A stretch of 15,220 nt of DNA. Source: JBBDWJ01 sp040902925 (GTDB lineage: Bacteria > Acidobacteriota > Terriglobia > Bryobacterales > UBA6623). Both the position numbers and the translations under genes were made by a program. Below, piece by piece: positions 6,424 through 12,998 of the stretch (positions are counted from its first letter, which is position 1; each line of letters begins with the position of its first letter). The notes under the pieces were generated by a model. That model had not been told where the DNA came from, did no database searches, and worked only from the letters and a program-made list of their open reading frames with translations. The stretch is taken from NCBI GenBank assembly GCA_040902925.1, contig JBBDWJ010000278.1, positions 1 to 15,220 on the forward strand, in the 5' to 3' direction.

Positions 6424-6757
6424 CTTGGAAATCTCCTCGAAAACGGCCGGCAACCGGGTCAACGGCCCTAAGCGGGCGGCCCGCTAGGATTTCTTCGGTT
6501 CACCCGCCGCCGCGGCCAAGGCGACATCGCCTCCCGGGAAACGCAGCCTCCCGCGCGAACACCGCCACGGATAGGAATGCGCACGCGACATTTGAGTGTG
6601 GCTGGTTTGGCCGCGAAAAGTCGAGGATGGGCCTCGATTCGGCGGCCTGCGGCGAGGCCTGAAAGGAGGTCTTACGGCGTTTTCCGGCGACAGGCCTCCC
6701 GGGCGCTAGTTGCTTTTGTACGTCGTTTTGTGATAGGACATCGCCCGGGAGGGAACT
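6424..6757. other. Divergent zwf/lipoprotein intergenic region rich in hairpins
   Basis: No gene is supported in these 334 bases. The zwf side holds a 6-bp hairpin AGCGGG/CCCGCT (6471-6485). On the lipoprotein side consecutive stems can form at 6621-6637 (TCGAGG/CCTCGA) and 6644-6659 (GGCCT/AGGCC), followed by the two competing stems listed separately. No consensus promoter is clear for either gene; TTGCTT (6710-6715) with GATAGG (6732-6737) is a weak plus-strand candidate. Confidence 0.5.
6665..6753 (+). promoter_or_regulatory. Candidate translational switch: mutually exclusive stems around the ribosome binding site
   Basis: Stem A pairs GGAGGTCT (6665-6672) with AGGCCTCC (6692-6699), 8 bp including one G-U. 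Stem B pairs CCTCCCGGGCG (6695-6705) with CGCCCGGGAGG (6742-6752), 11 bp and perfect. Both need CCTCC at 6695-6699, so only one can form. Stem B buries the GGGAGG Shine-Dalgarno site that lies 4-5 bases before the ATG at 6758; stem A frees it. The idea requires transcription to start upstream of 6665. If the weak promoter at 6710-6737 is used instead, stem B cannot form in the mRNA, and the repeat would more likely be a DNA-level operator. Confidence 0.4.
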
Positions 6758-7615
6758 ATGCGGATGCGACTATGGACCCCGTTGTTAATGGCAATCGTTC
6801 TCACCGGTCTGACCCAGGCGTCGTGCGGTGGCGGAGGGAGCGGCCCCCAGGCGGGCTCGCCGGCATGGTATTGGCAGGCAGCCCAGGAGACCTACGCCAG
6901 CGGCGAGTACGAAAAGACGCTGCAGCACCTCAAAGAAGTGGCTGATGGCGAAAGCGAATACAAAGAGCAGGCCACGCTTTGGCGCGCCGCGATCTCCGGC
7001 GGGCTAGCCCGCGGCAATATGGAGATGGGCAATGCCTTGGCCGACGCGATGGCAGAGGACCAATCCCTAACGGGAAGCTTCACCGTGCGTATTCAGGGAT
7101 TTCGTCGCGACGCCCGCCGCCACGCAATCACCTTCACGGAATCGATCGGCGGGCTGCGCAAGATCGCCGAGCAGCAGCCGGCCGTGGCGCTGCGATTCCC
7201 GTTCCCGACCGGGAGCGCCAACGAGTCGCCCACGCTGCTGAGCCTGCGAGAGGGCGAAAAGGTCCCGGCATCGCAGATAGACGCCGCAGTCGACTACACG
7301 CTGAAACGCGGATTGCTGCTGCAAACCACGCAGATGGCAGGGGCGGGCGAAGACGCGGCAAAAGGACTGAAGCTGTTCGAATCCGGCGAGGTCAAGGTCC
7401 CGCAACTGGTTTTCCTCCAAAACCTGGGGAAGTCCTTGTACGAGATCTCGGCGCTTTTCGGCAATGAGCAGCTACACGAGCCCAAGATTCAGAAGGTCAT
7501 GCTCGACAATGCCTTGCTGTGCTTGCAGCCGGCTCTCGACGCCGAGGATGCGGATTTGAAGCAGCAGGCCACGTTGATCAAGGCAGAGATCGACAAGGGA
7601 TCTAAGGCGAAGTAG
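6758..7615 (+). CDS. Putative lipoprotein with TPR-like helical repeats
   Basis: This is a 285-residue protein of no family I can name. The N-terminus, MRMRLWTPLLMAIVLTGL then TQASC, is a signal peptide ending at a cysteine (residue 24). A GGGGSG spacer follows, as in lipoproteins. The lipobox QASC is atypical because Leu, Val or Ile is expected at position -3, so lipidation is likely but not certain. Residues 36-75 (WYWQAAQETYASGEYEKTLQ and following) read like a tetratricopeptide-type helix pair. The remainder is also mostly predicted helix, with no enzyme motif. It may be a periplasmic scaffold or part of an envelope complex. GGGAGG lies 4-5 bases before the ATG and can be occluded by a hairpin. 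An in-frame ATG two codons later is possible but badly spaced. Confidence 0.85.
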   Translation: MRMRLWTPLLMAIVLTGLTQASCGGGGSGPQAGSPAWYWQAAQETYASGEYEKTLQHLKEVADGESEYKEQATLWRAAISGGLARGNMEMGNALADAMAEDQSLTGSFTVRIQGFRRDARRHAITFTESIGGLRKIAEQQPAVALRFPFPTGSANESPTLLSLREGEKVPASQIDAAVDYTLKRGLLLQTTQMAGAGEDAAKGLKLFESGEVKVPQLVFLQNLGKSLYEISALFGNEQLHEPKIQKVMLDNALLCLQPALDAEDADLKQQATLIKAEIDKGSKAK

Positions 7616-7659
7616 AAGACGCGGCCCAACAGGCGCCGGAGCAGATCGGCCCGTTCCAG

Positions 7660-7674
7660 GCCCCCGCAAGGGGC
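7660..7674 (+). terminator. Weak hairpin after the lipoprotein gene
   Basis: GCCCC (7660-7664) and GGGGC (7670-7674) pair around CGCAA, 45 bases after the stop. There is no T run. A near-copy of this hairpin (GGCCC, CGCAA, GGGCC) occurs at 15101-15115. Confidence 0.25.
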
Positions 7675-7727
7675 GGCGGCAGCCCGCGGGAGTTGTTCGC
7701 CCCGGCCACAAATAAAGTCCGTCTGCG

Positions 7728-7756
7728 TTGGCCCAGCCAGCGCCGGGTGTTATTCT
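7728..7756 (+). promoter_or_regulatory. Promoter with -35 and extended -10
   Basis: TTGGCC (7728-7733) and TATTCT (7751-7756) are separated by exactly 17 bases, and TG at 7748-7749 supplies the extended -10 motif. Transcription would start near 7763, about 10 bases before the ATG at 7773. The TTG at 7728 is therefore better read as a -35 box than as a start codon. Confidence 0.6.
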
Positions 7757-7772
7757 GTCTGCAACCTATCGC

Positions 7773-8156
7773 ATGTCTAACGAACCGGTCGCGATGGTCA
7801 ATTTCCTCGTTGGGGATATTGAGGTGCGCTGCGAGTGGAATGATTCGCCGACGTCGCGGAAAATTCGCGAGGCGCTGCCCCTGGAGGCGTCCGCCAGTTA
7901 CTGGGGCGGAGAGCTGTACTTCGAAATCCCCGTCGAGGCCGCCCAGGAAAGCGGCGCGCGGGAAGAGGTCGAGCCCGGCTCGGTCGCCTATTGGCCGGCC
8001 GGACGCGCGTTGTGCATTTTTTGGGGCGTCACTCCAGCCAGCCACGGCAACGAGTGCCGCGCCGCCAGCCCCGTGAATGTCGTGGGACGCGTGCTCAACC
8101 CCGAAGTCCTGCGCAAACTCCGCGCCAAGGAAGTGCGGGTTACGGCGGCGGGCTGA
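7773..8156 (+). CDS. Cyclophilin-like fold protein (TM1367-type)
   Basis: This is a 127-residue protein matching the small cyclophilin-like family typified by Thermotoga TM1367. The conserved blocks are in order: a short first strand (MVNFLVGDIEVRCEW), REALPLEASASYWGGELYF, the central EVEPGSVAYWPAGRALCIFWG and TPAS, then ASPVNVVGRV. The family has a cyclophilin-type barrel, but prolyl isomerase activity has not been established for it as far as I know, and the substrate is unknown. The start at 7773 is chosen because a promoter lies just upstream. The longer TTG-initiated frame from 7728 would begin inside the -35 box. No Shine-Dalgarno site is visible in the roughly 10-base leader. A second ATG at 7797 would give a start nearer the first strand. 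It appears to be a single-gene transcript. Confidence 0.85.
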   Translation: MSNEPVAMVNFLVGDIEVRCEWNDSPTSRKIREALPLEASASYWGGELYFEIPVEAAQESGAREEVEPGSVAYWPAGRALCIFWGVTPASHGNECRAASPVNVVGRVLNPEVLRKLRAKEVRVTAAG

Positions 8157-8238
8157 AGCAGTCCGCGCATCCCTACAACAAGCCGTCCTAGGCTTCTGGC
8201 GGCCATCTCTCCTGCTTGCCGGCATGCCGCGGCAAATG

Positions 8239-8258
8239 CGCCGCAAGCAAATGCGGCG
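8239..8258 (+). terminator. Hairpin downstream of the cyclophilin-like gene
   Basis: CGCCGCA (8239-8245) pairs with TGCGGCG (8252-8258) around a 6-base loop, 83 bases after the stop. GCAAATGCG is also directly repeated (8232-8240 and 8247-8255). No T run follows, so the terminator role is uncertain. Nothing else is seen in the gap 8157-8369. Confidence 0.3.
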
Positions 8259-8369
8259 TATCCAGTGGATGAGTCGACCGCTCGAAGAACTCTTGCCGCA
8301 GCCGCGTCCTCAAGCCGCCCTTCTCCACCGCTGCGTTTGCCATCGTTGTGCAGGCCGCGCGAGACCTTC

Positions 8370-8397
8370 TGATACAATGTGCCTTTCTCGGAAAGGC
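8370..8397 (+). promoter_or_regulatory. Extended -10 promoter and inverted repeat at the start of the qor transcript
   Basis: TG at 8370-8371 and TACAAT at 8373-8378 form a good extended -10; no -35 is evident at the right distance, as is usual for this class. Transcription would begin near 8385. A perfect inverted repeat GCCTTTC (8381-8387), TCG, GAAAGGC (8391-8397) spans that point and includes the GGAAAGG ribosome binding site. It could be a repressor operator or, if transcription starts slightly earlier, an RNA hairpin. Confidence 0.5.
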
Positions 8398-8406
8398 TTG
8401 TTGTCG

Positions 8407-9378
8407 ATGAAAGCGATTCGCATCCACGCCACCGGCGGCCCGGAAGTCCTGCAATACGAGGACACCGGCGTTCCGAAGCCAGGGCCGCGCCAGGCGCTCG
8501 TAAAAATCGAGGCCGCCGGCGTCAACTTCATCGATATCTACTTCCGCGAGGGCCTCTACAAAGCCGAGCTGCCGTTCACTAACGGCCAGGAGGCGGCGGG
8601 CACGGTCGCGGAAGTGGGAGCAGAGGTCAGCGAGGTCAAGGTAGGAGACCGCGTCGCCTACACGAGCGTGCCCGGCAGCTACGCCGAATATGCCGCCGTG
8701 CCGGCCGACCGCCTCGTCAAAGTGCCCGGCGGCGTCGAGACGCGGACAGCAGCGGCCATCATGCTTCAGGGCATGACGGTCCACTACCTGACCCACTCGA
8801 CATTTGCGGTCCAGCCCGGGCAGACGGTCCTGATTCACGCCGCCGCCGGCGGTGTGGGCCTTACTCTGGTCCAGGTAGCCAAGATGCGAGGCGCGAGGGT
8901 GATCGGCACCTGCTCCACTAACGAAAAAGCGGAGCGCGTCCGCCAGGCCGGCGCCGATGAAGTCATCCTCTACTCGGAAAAGAGCTTCGAGGAAGAGGTC
9001 AAGCGGCTGACCGAAGGGCGCGGCGTCGATGTGGTCTACGATTCGGTGGGCAAGGATACCTGGGAAGGCAGCCTGAACTGTCTGCGGCCGCGCGGCATGA
9101 TGGTGACGTTCGGCAACGCCAGCGGGCCGGTGCCTCCGGTCCCGCCGCTGACGCTCACCGCCAAGGGTTCGCTTTTTATGACGCGCCCGAGCCTGATCCA
9201 CTACATTGCGCAGCGCGAGGAGCTTGAGAAGCGCTCCAGCGACCTGTTCGCCTGGCTGCAATCGGGCAAGCTGAAAGTTCATATCGGAGGGGAATTTCCC
9301 CTGGCTCAGGCCGCCGAGGCGCAAACGCGGCTGGCTAGCAGGCTCACTAGCGGCAAGTTGCTGCTAATTCCGGGCTGA
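8407..9378 (+). CDS. qor: NADPH:quinone oxidoreductase (QOR, zinc-free MDR family)
   Basis: This 323-residue protein is colinear with E. coli Qor. Shared blocks include GGPEVLQYED, GVNFIDIYFREGLY, AAGTVAEVGAEV, VGDRVAYTSVPGSYAEY, the NADPH loop LIHAAAGGVGLTLVQVAK (about residues 142-159), VVYDSVGKDTWEGSL, GSLFMTRPSLIHYI and SGKLLLIPG. It lacks the zinc-binding cysteines of alcohol dehydrogenases, as expected for quinone reductases. It should transfer electrons from NADPH to small quinones in the cytoplasm. The ATG at 8407 is chosen because it matches the family start (MKAIRIHATGG) and has GGAAAGG 10 bases upstream; the longer frame to 8077 overlaps the previous gene and its 3' region. The small membrane protein 67 bases downstream may be co-transcribed. 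Confidence 0.95.
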   Translation: MKAIRIHATGGPEVLQYEDTGVPKPGPRQALVKIEAAGVNFIDIYFREGLYKAELPFTNGQEAAGTVAEVGAEVSEVKVGDRVAYTSVPGSYAEYAAVPADRLVKVPGGVETRTAAAIMLQGMTVHYLTHSTFAVQPGQTVLIHAAAGGVGLTLVQVAKMRGARVIGTCSTNEKAERVRQAGADEVILYSEKSFEEEVKRLTEGRGVDVVYDSVGKDTWEGSLNCLRPRGMMVTFGNASGPVPPVPPLTLTAKGSLFMTRPSLIHYIAQREELEKRSSDLFAWLQSGKLKVHIGGEFPLAQAAEAQTRLASRLTSGKLLLIPG

Positions 9379-9445
9379 GAACGATTGCGCCGGACGCATG
9401 TCTTCCCGGAGAATAGACAGTTTGCCCTAAGGAGAACAGACTCGC

Positions 9446-9694
9446 ATGAGCGCAGTTGGTTCGTCGGAGACGATGGTAATGTGGAATTCGATCCTGGCCG
9501 TATTGTTTTCTCTGCTGCTCGGCTTAGTGGGGCTTGGAGCCGCCGTCTGGCAGATCGCAACGTTGCAGGTGGTCCATTCCCTGGACAACATCTTTCTTAC
9601 CCTTTGCGGGCTCTTGATGGCCCTCGTTGGCTTTGGTTACGTAGCGATGGTTTTGGCGCCCGCGTTTTCAAAAACCGCCGACAAGAAAAAGTGA
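9446..9694 (+). CDS. Small membrane protein with two transmembrane helices
   Basis: This is an 82-residue protein that I cannot assign to a family. Two hydrophobic stretches, about residues 13-35 (WNSILAVLFSLLLGLVGLG and after) and 49-73 (NIFLTLCGLLMALVGFGYVA and after), should form a helical hairpin in the inner membrane. A short loop joins them and the tail is lysine-rich (KTADKKK). By the positive-inside rule the C-terminus is likely cytoplasmic. AAGGAG (9429-9434) lies 11 bases before the ATG. In-frame ATGs at residues 10 and 12 are alternatives without a better site. It follows qor by 67 bases with no terminator visible, so co-transcription is likely. Confidence 0.72.
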   Translation: MSAVGSSETMVMWNSILAVLFSLLLGLVGLGAAVWQIATLQVVHSLDNIFLTLCGLLMALVGFGYVAMVLAPAFSKTADKKK

Positions 9695-9930
9695 TCGGCA
9701 GGTAAACCACCTTCCGCTCGCCCACCAACTTCGCAAGGCCGGTCCGAGTCGTCGATAAGAAGGGACGCAAAGGCCCTCCGCGGGTCGAGACCCGGCGTGC
9801 ATGCCCTCGCGTCCGGGTATCCATAACAGACTTTCGTCAGGCAGGCGCAGGCGGCGGCCGCGCGTGGTTCTGCGCGCGATGTAAGCCTTGGATCAGCCAG
9901 ACTCTCCAGCGCCCTTCCGCGCGCAAGCAA
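9695..9930. other. Intergenic region between convergent genes with a GEMM-like motif
   Basis: No gene is supported here. GGGACGCAAAGG (9762-9773) is the central block of class I c-di-GMP riboswitches. CGCAAGG (9732-9738) and CCGGGTATCC (9813-9822) lie on either side at about the expected distance. A short stem CGGGT/ACCCG (9781-9794) sits between them. No plus-strand gene follows, which argues against a working riboswitch. Further right, CGCGCG (9859-9864) and CGCGCG (9873-9878) can pair and may mark the end of one or both convergent transcripts. Confidence 0.35.
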
Positions 9931-11658
9931 CTACTTGTTGTTCTTCTTGCCGGATTCGTCCACCTTCTTGGCCCCCCCGATAGCCAGCCCGAAATCGGGC
10001 TTCTTGACCGTCCCGCTAATCTTGATCGGAATGCTCGTCTTGCCCTTGTCCCGGAAGAAGGGATCGGCCAGCTTCAGGAAGAAGGACTTGACGCCGGTGG
10101 TTGTTTCCGACACCTTGGCATCCATCAACAGGTGCCCCTCGAAGTCGAGTAGCTTCTCGCGAAGCGCATAGCCGCCGCTGAGCTTCACAGCGGCCCCGGG
10201 GATGGCGAACTCAACTCGCGGGAACTTGATCGTGCCGTTGGCCATCTGAAATTCACCGTCGAACTCAGCCTTTGCCTCTTGCGTCGGCTGCTCTTCCGGC
10301 TTCCCTTGCGCGCGCTTGCTCAGGCCATCCACTTTGTCCTGCACTTTGCTCGTGAAGGTCGATTCCTCCACGCCGAACTGTCCGTCGAGCTCGAGTTTTT
10401 TTACGACATCCTCATCGCCGGGCGGCAAATGAAACTTCGTCGAAAACTGGATCGGACCCGACAGCGGCGGCTCGCCTTCCAAGGGAACCGCGATCGCGAC
10501 CATATCCTCGACGCGCGCCTCGCTCACCGTAACGTCGAGAACCACCGCTTTGCCTTTTCTGTCGGGTACGCCGGCGACTTTACCTCTCGCAATCACTTTG
10601 GACTGCAAAAACGACGCTTCGACCGGCTCGAGGTAAGTGTCGCCGCTGGTGCCATCGACAACGGCGTGATAGTTCGTCTTCAGGTGAACCGTATTGCCGC
10701 TGGCTTGGAAATCAGGAATGTCGGTCCAGCCCTCGACGGTGATGCGCTCCAGCACGCCGTCGTAAGTGCCCTCCGAAGAAAGGATGCCGCTGATTCCTTT
10801 GAACACCGAGAGATCCGCGTTGGTGAAAGTGTATTCGCCTGAGACCGGCGTGCGGCGCGGGCTTTCCTTGTCCCAAGGCCCGAACTCCCCCGAAGTGACG
10901 ATATCGCCGGGCGGTTTGGGGTTGGTCATCACCGAATCAAACTTCATCGCCGAATTGGGGCCGGCGCCGTGAAGCGTCAACTTGAACAAGTCAAAACTGA
11001 GCGGCTTTTTCCACCTCTGCTTCGGCAGGATCTCGAGGTGCGTACCGTCGGCGATCACCGTCGACACGACGAAACCCGGGCCGCTATCGTCGTCATCGCC
11101 GCCGGCATCATCCTCTGTTCGCGGCCGCGAGCGATCCTGCTCGACGCTATCCTTGGCGCTGCCTTCCGCGCCGGCGGGAGCGGCCGTGGCGTCGCCCGGG
11201 TTCTCGCGACTATTGCTATCGCCAGCCTCGGCAACACCGGCGCCGCTATCGACAGCATCGGAATCCGCGGCGTCGCGATCGTCTTCGCCGCCATCGTCCC
11301 CTTTATCGCGCGCGACCGTGATGCGCAAACCTTCGAGCTCTAGTAATGACACCCGCCCGAACAGCAGCGCCGGCAAGCTCGAAGTAGCGGTAAAACGGCT
11401 GATCTCAAACAATGGCGGGACGTCGGTGCGTCCCTTGTGATGGAACACCATGTTGGTGCCGACCGCGCGAAACGTGGGAAACACTTGCACGTCGAGGCTA
11501 TCGATTTCGACCGTGCTGGCGAAACGCTTTTCGAGGGCCTCGACGAACTTATCTTCGGCCCACGGCGAAACGGCCTTGCTTAGCAGCCACGATCCGGCAA
11601 GCAGAACAACAATCACCGCAGCCGCGATGTAGATGTAAATGTAGTTTTTCGATCTCAT
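9931..11658 (-). CDS. AsmA-like envelope protein with an acidic insert
   Basis: This is a 575-residue protein. One transmembrane helix (about residues 6-27, YIYIYIAAAVIVVLLAG) anchors it in the inner membrane, and the rest should be periplasmic. The pattern of beta-rich segments with SLDVQVFPTFRAVGTN, LLFGRVSLLELEGLRITV, FKLTLHGAGP, GKVAGVPDRKG and the C-terminal IPIKISGTVKKPDFGLAIG is typical of AsmA/YhdP-type proteins, which are linked to phospholipid transfer and outer-membrane homeostasis. Residues 118-196 are a low-complexity stretch dominated by Asp, Glu, Ala, Gly and Ser. They interrupt the first beta region and are probably disordered. The C-terminus is lysine-rich. A GGAG lies 12 bases before the ATG, which is weak. 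It is transcribed in the same direction as the secreted-protein gene upstream, 169 bases away. Confidence 0.85.
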   Translation of the reverse strand: MRSKNYIYIYIAAAVIVVLLAGSWLLSKAVSPWAEDKFVEALEKRFASTVEIDSLDVQVFPTFRAVGTNMVFHHKGRTDVPPLFEISRFTATSSLPALLFGRVSLLELEGLRITVARDKGDDGGEDDRDAADSDAVDSGAGVAEAGDSNSRENPGDATAAPAGAEGSAKDSVEQDRSRPRTEDDAGGDDDDSGPGFVVSTVIADGTHLEILPKQRWKKPLSFDLFKLTLHGAGPNSAMKFDSVMTNPKPPGDIVTSGEFGPWDKESPRRTPVSGEYTFTNADLSVFKGISGILSSEGTYDGVLERITVEGWTDIPDFQASGNTVHLKTNYHAVVDGTSGDTYLEPVEASFLQSKVIARGKVAGVPDRKGKAVVLDVTVSEARVEDMVAIAVPLEGEPPLSGPIQFSTKFHLPPGDEDVVKKLELDGQFGVEESTFTSKVQDKVDGLSKRAQGKPEEQPTQEAKAEFDGEFQMANGTIKFPRVEFAIPGAAVKLSGGYALREKLLDFEGHLLMDAKVSETTTGVKSFFLKLADPFFRDKGKTSIPIKISGTVKKPDFGLAIGGAKKVDESGKKNNK

Positions 11659-11689
11659 GATGTGCGGGCGCTCCGGGCGGCTTGCGGCC

Positions 11690-11695
11690 CTTATA
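11690..11695 (-). promoter_or_regulatory. Candidate -10 box for the AsmA-like gene
   Basis: On the minus strand TATAAG (11695-11690) lies 31 bases before the ATG, and transcription would start near 11683. No -35 hexamer is recognisable. Also in this 169-base gap, GCCTGT (11765-11770) pairs with ACAGGC (11779-11784) and may end the upstream minus-strand transcript. Confidence 0.3.
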
Positions 11696-11827
11696 AACCG
11701 TAAGTCCGCTTCGGGATCTAACAGCCTGCCAGACGCTGTTCCCAGGTCTGCTTACGCAATTCGCGCCTGTGCAGGCCAACAGGCCGCGCATCCATTGCCC
11801 TACGCGAAGCCGCGGGCGGCAACGGTC

Positions 11828-12493
11828 CTATTTGCGTCGGAATACCTTGCGGCGCAAGTCAGGCCAAAACTCGTCGAAGACGTTACCGGCAAACTTGCCC
11901 GCGAAACCGAACCCAATGCGCTTCACGGCGGCGCCCGTCGTGCTGTCGCTTTCGACGCGCCAGGTGTTCGACAGGAAATTGCTGCCGCTAATTCCGGCGT
12001 AGCGTGCATAGGCAGGCCCAACAGATCCATCGGCGCGATTGGCAAGCACGGTCATCTTGGCGGCATGACCGACGCGGGCCCAAATGGTCCCTTCGCCGGC
12101 GGCCGAATAGCGCGGGTCTTCACCCCACACCGAACCCAAGCCCGCCTCGATCGCGTTGCTCGCCGCGATTCCGGTCAACCGCATGCCGTAGCGTTTCGCG
12201 AAACCATCCCAATGCGGACCGTACTCTTCCGGGTTGTTAAATGCAGTGCCCCACGCCGCGCTGATGACGCCGGCCCCAAGGCTCTTGGGACCTACACTCG
12301 AATCGACAAACCAGTGGAAGCGCTCTTCGCGAGTGAGTGGCCGCACAGCAACCGGCGGATCGGCTGCTGTACCGTTGAAGCCCTGGTCCACGGACCGGCT
12401 CGACTGGCCCACAGCGCAGGGAAGCAAAATGCTCGCGGCAAAAAGGGTTGACGCGAGCACCCACAAACCGATCCGCGATTTCATGGTTGGCAT
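11828..12493 (-). CDS. Conserved secreted protein, acidobacterial type, unknown function
   Basis: This is a 221-residue protein with an N-terminal hydrophobic segment (residues 8-29, LWVLASTLFAASILLPCAVG), probably a signal peptide cleaved near AVGQ. The mature part contains EERFHWFVDSSVGPKSLGAG, AWGTAFNNPEEYG, HWDGFAKRYGMRLTG and GLGSVWGEDPRY. I associate this pattern with an uncharacterised exported family common in Acidobacteria; I cannot name a domain. The Gly/Ala-rich small-residue segments suggest an outer-membrane or periplasmic protein. The ATG at 12493 is preferred because GGAG lies 5 bases upstream. ATGs at 12511 and 12484 are in frame, and the longest form would add six polar residues. 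It lies upstream of, and parallel to, the AsmA-like gene. Confidence 0.8.
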   Translation of the reverse strand: MPTMKSRIGLWVLASTLFAASILLPCAVGQSSRSVDQGFNGTAADPPVAVRPLTREERFHWFVDSSVGPKSLGAGVISAAWGTAFNNPEEYGPHWDGFAKRYGMRLTGIAASNAIEAGLGSVWGEDPRYSAAGEGTIWARVGHAAKMTVLANRADGSVGPAYARYAGISGSNFLSNTWRVESDSTTGAAVKRIGFGFAGKFAGNVFDEFWPDLRRKVFRRK

Positions 12494-12998
12494 ACGATCT
12501 CCAGCAGTCATCGCAAGTCCCAGAAGCCACCGAAAGTTCCTTCGCTTCTTAGAGGTTGTTGCGTAAAAGTTTAAAGTCGGATGGGCGTCTTCGCCCGACG
12601 AATCCGGCCGATTCGCCTCTCAACTCGACGATTTGCTGATGAGCGCGGGCGAAAAGTATGCAGGAGTTCGTTCCCCCGGTAGACCACGGAGTCGCGCGAC
12701 CTGTTTCATGAAGTTGCCTGAGCCGAGCCAGTGCCGATGAATTCGCCAAAACTCCGCGGCACGCGAATCTTCGCCGGGCACGCGGGGCCGGCGCTTCGAC
12801 ATCAAGTCATGGAGTTACGGGGGGGGCATATACTACGAGATTCATCCGGTTGTGGAAGAAGAGCCAGTCGTCCCAAAGCCGAGTCGCCGTATTCGCCCGA
12901 AATCGGGGCTGCGCGCTTCCTTCCATCGCTTGGAAAAGCAGAGGCGCCGTGGCAGTGGTTCGGCATGACACCGCATCGCGCAAAGAGCCTACAAGTCA
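12494..12998. other. 505-base geneless stretch with a possible gene remnant
   Basis: No intact gene is supported. One plus-strand frame is open from 12567 to a TGA at 12738, then from 12741 to a TGA at 12966, with no usable start codon in the second part. Its middle (RRFDIKSWSYGGGIYYEI) looks protein-like and spans a run of eight G (12819-12826). It could be the tail of a decayed gene. TATACT (12829-12834) may be a -10 box for the TonB gene, without a -35. A REP-like hairpin lies at 12578-12606. Confidence 0.35.
12578..12606. repeat. REP-like imperfect palindrome
   Basis: CGGATGGGCG (12578-12587) pairs with CGCCC (12592-12596) and, after a five-base bulge GACGA, with ATCCG (12602-12606). The loop is TCTT. 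The form, one long stem with a bulge in an intergenic gap, resembles dispersed bacterial palindromes, but only one copy lies in this window. Confidence 0.35.

Noticed and set aside
6627..6662. Eleven-codon upstream ORF in the lipoprotein leader
   Set aside because: Its GAGG directly abuts the ATG, leaving no spacing for initiation, and it overlaps a hairpin; nothing else supports translation.
8077..8406. N-terminal extension of the quinone oxidoreductase
   Set aside because: It would overlap the cyclophilin-like gene and contain the promoter and ribosome binding site; the family start is at 8407.
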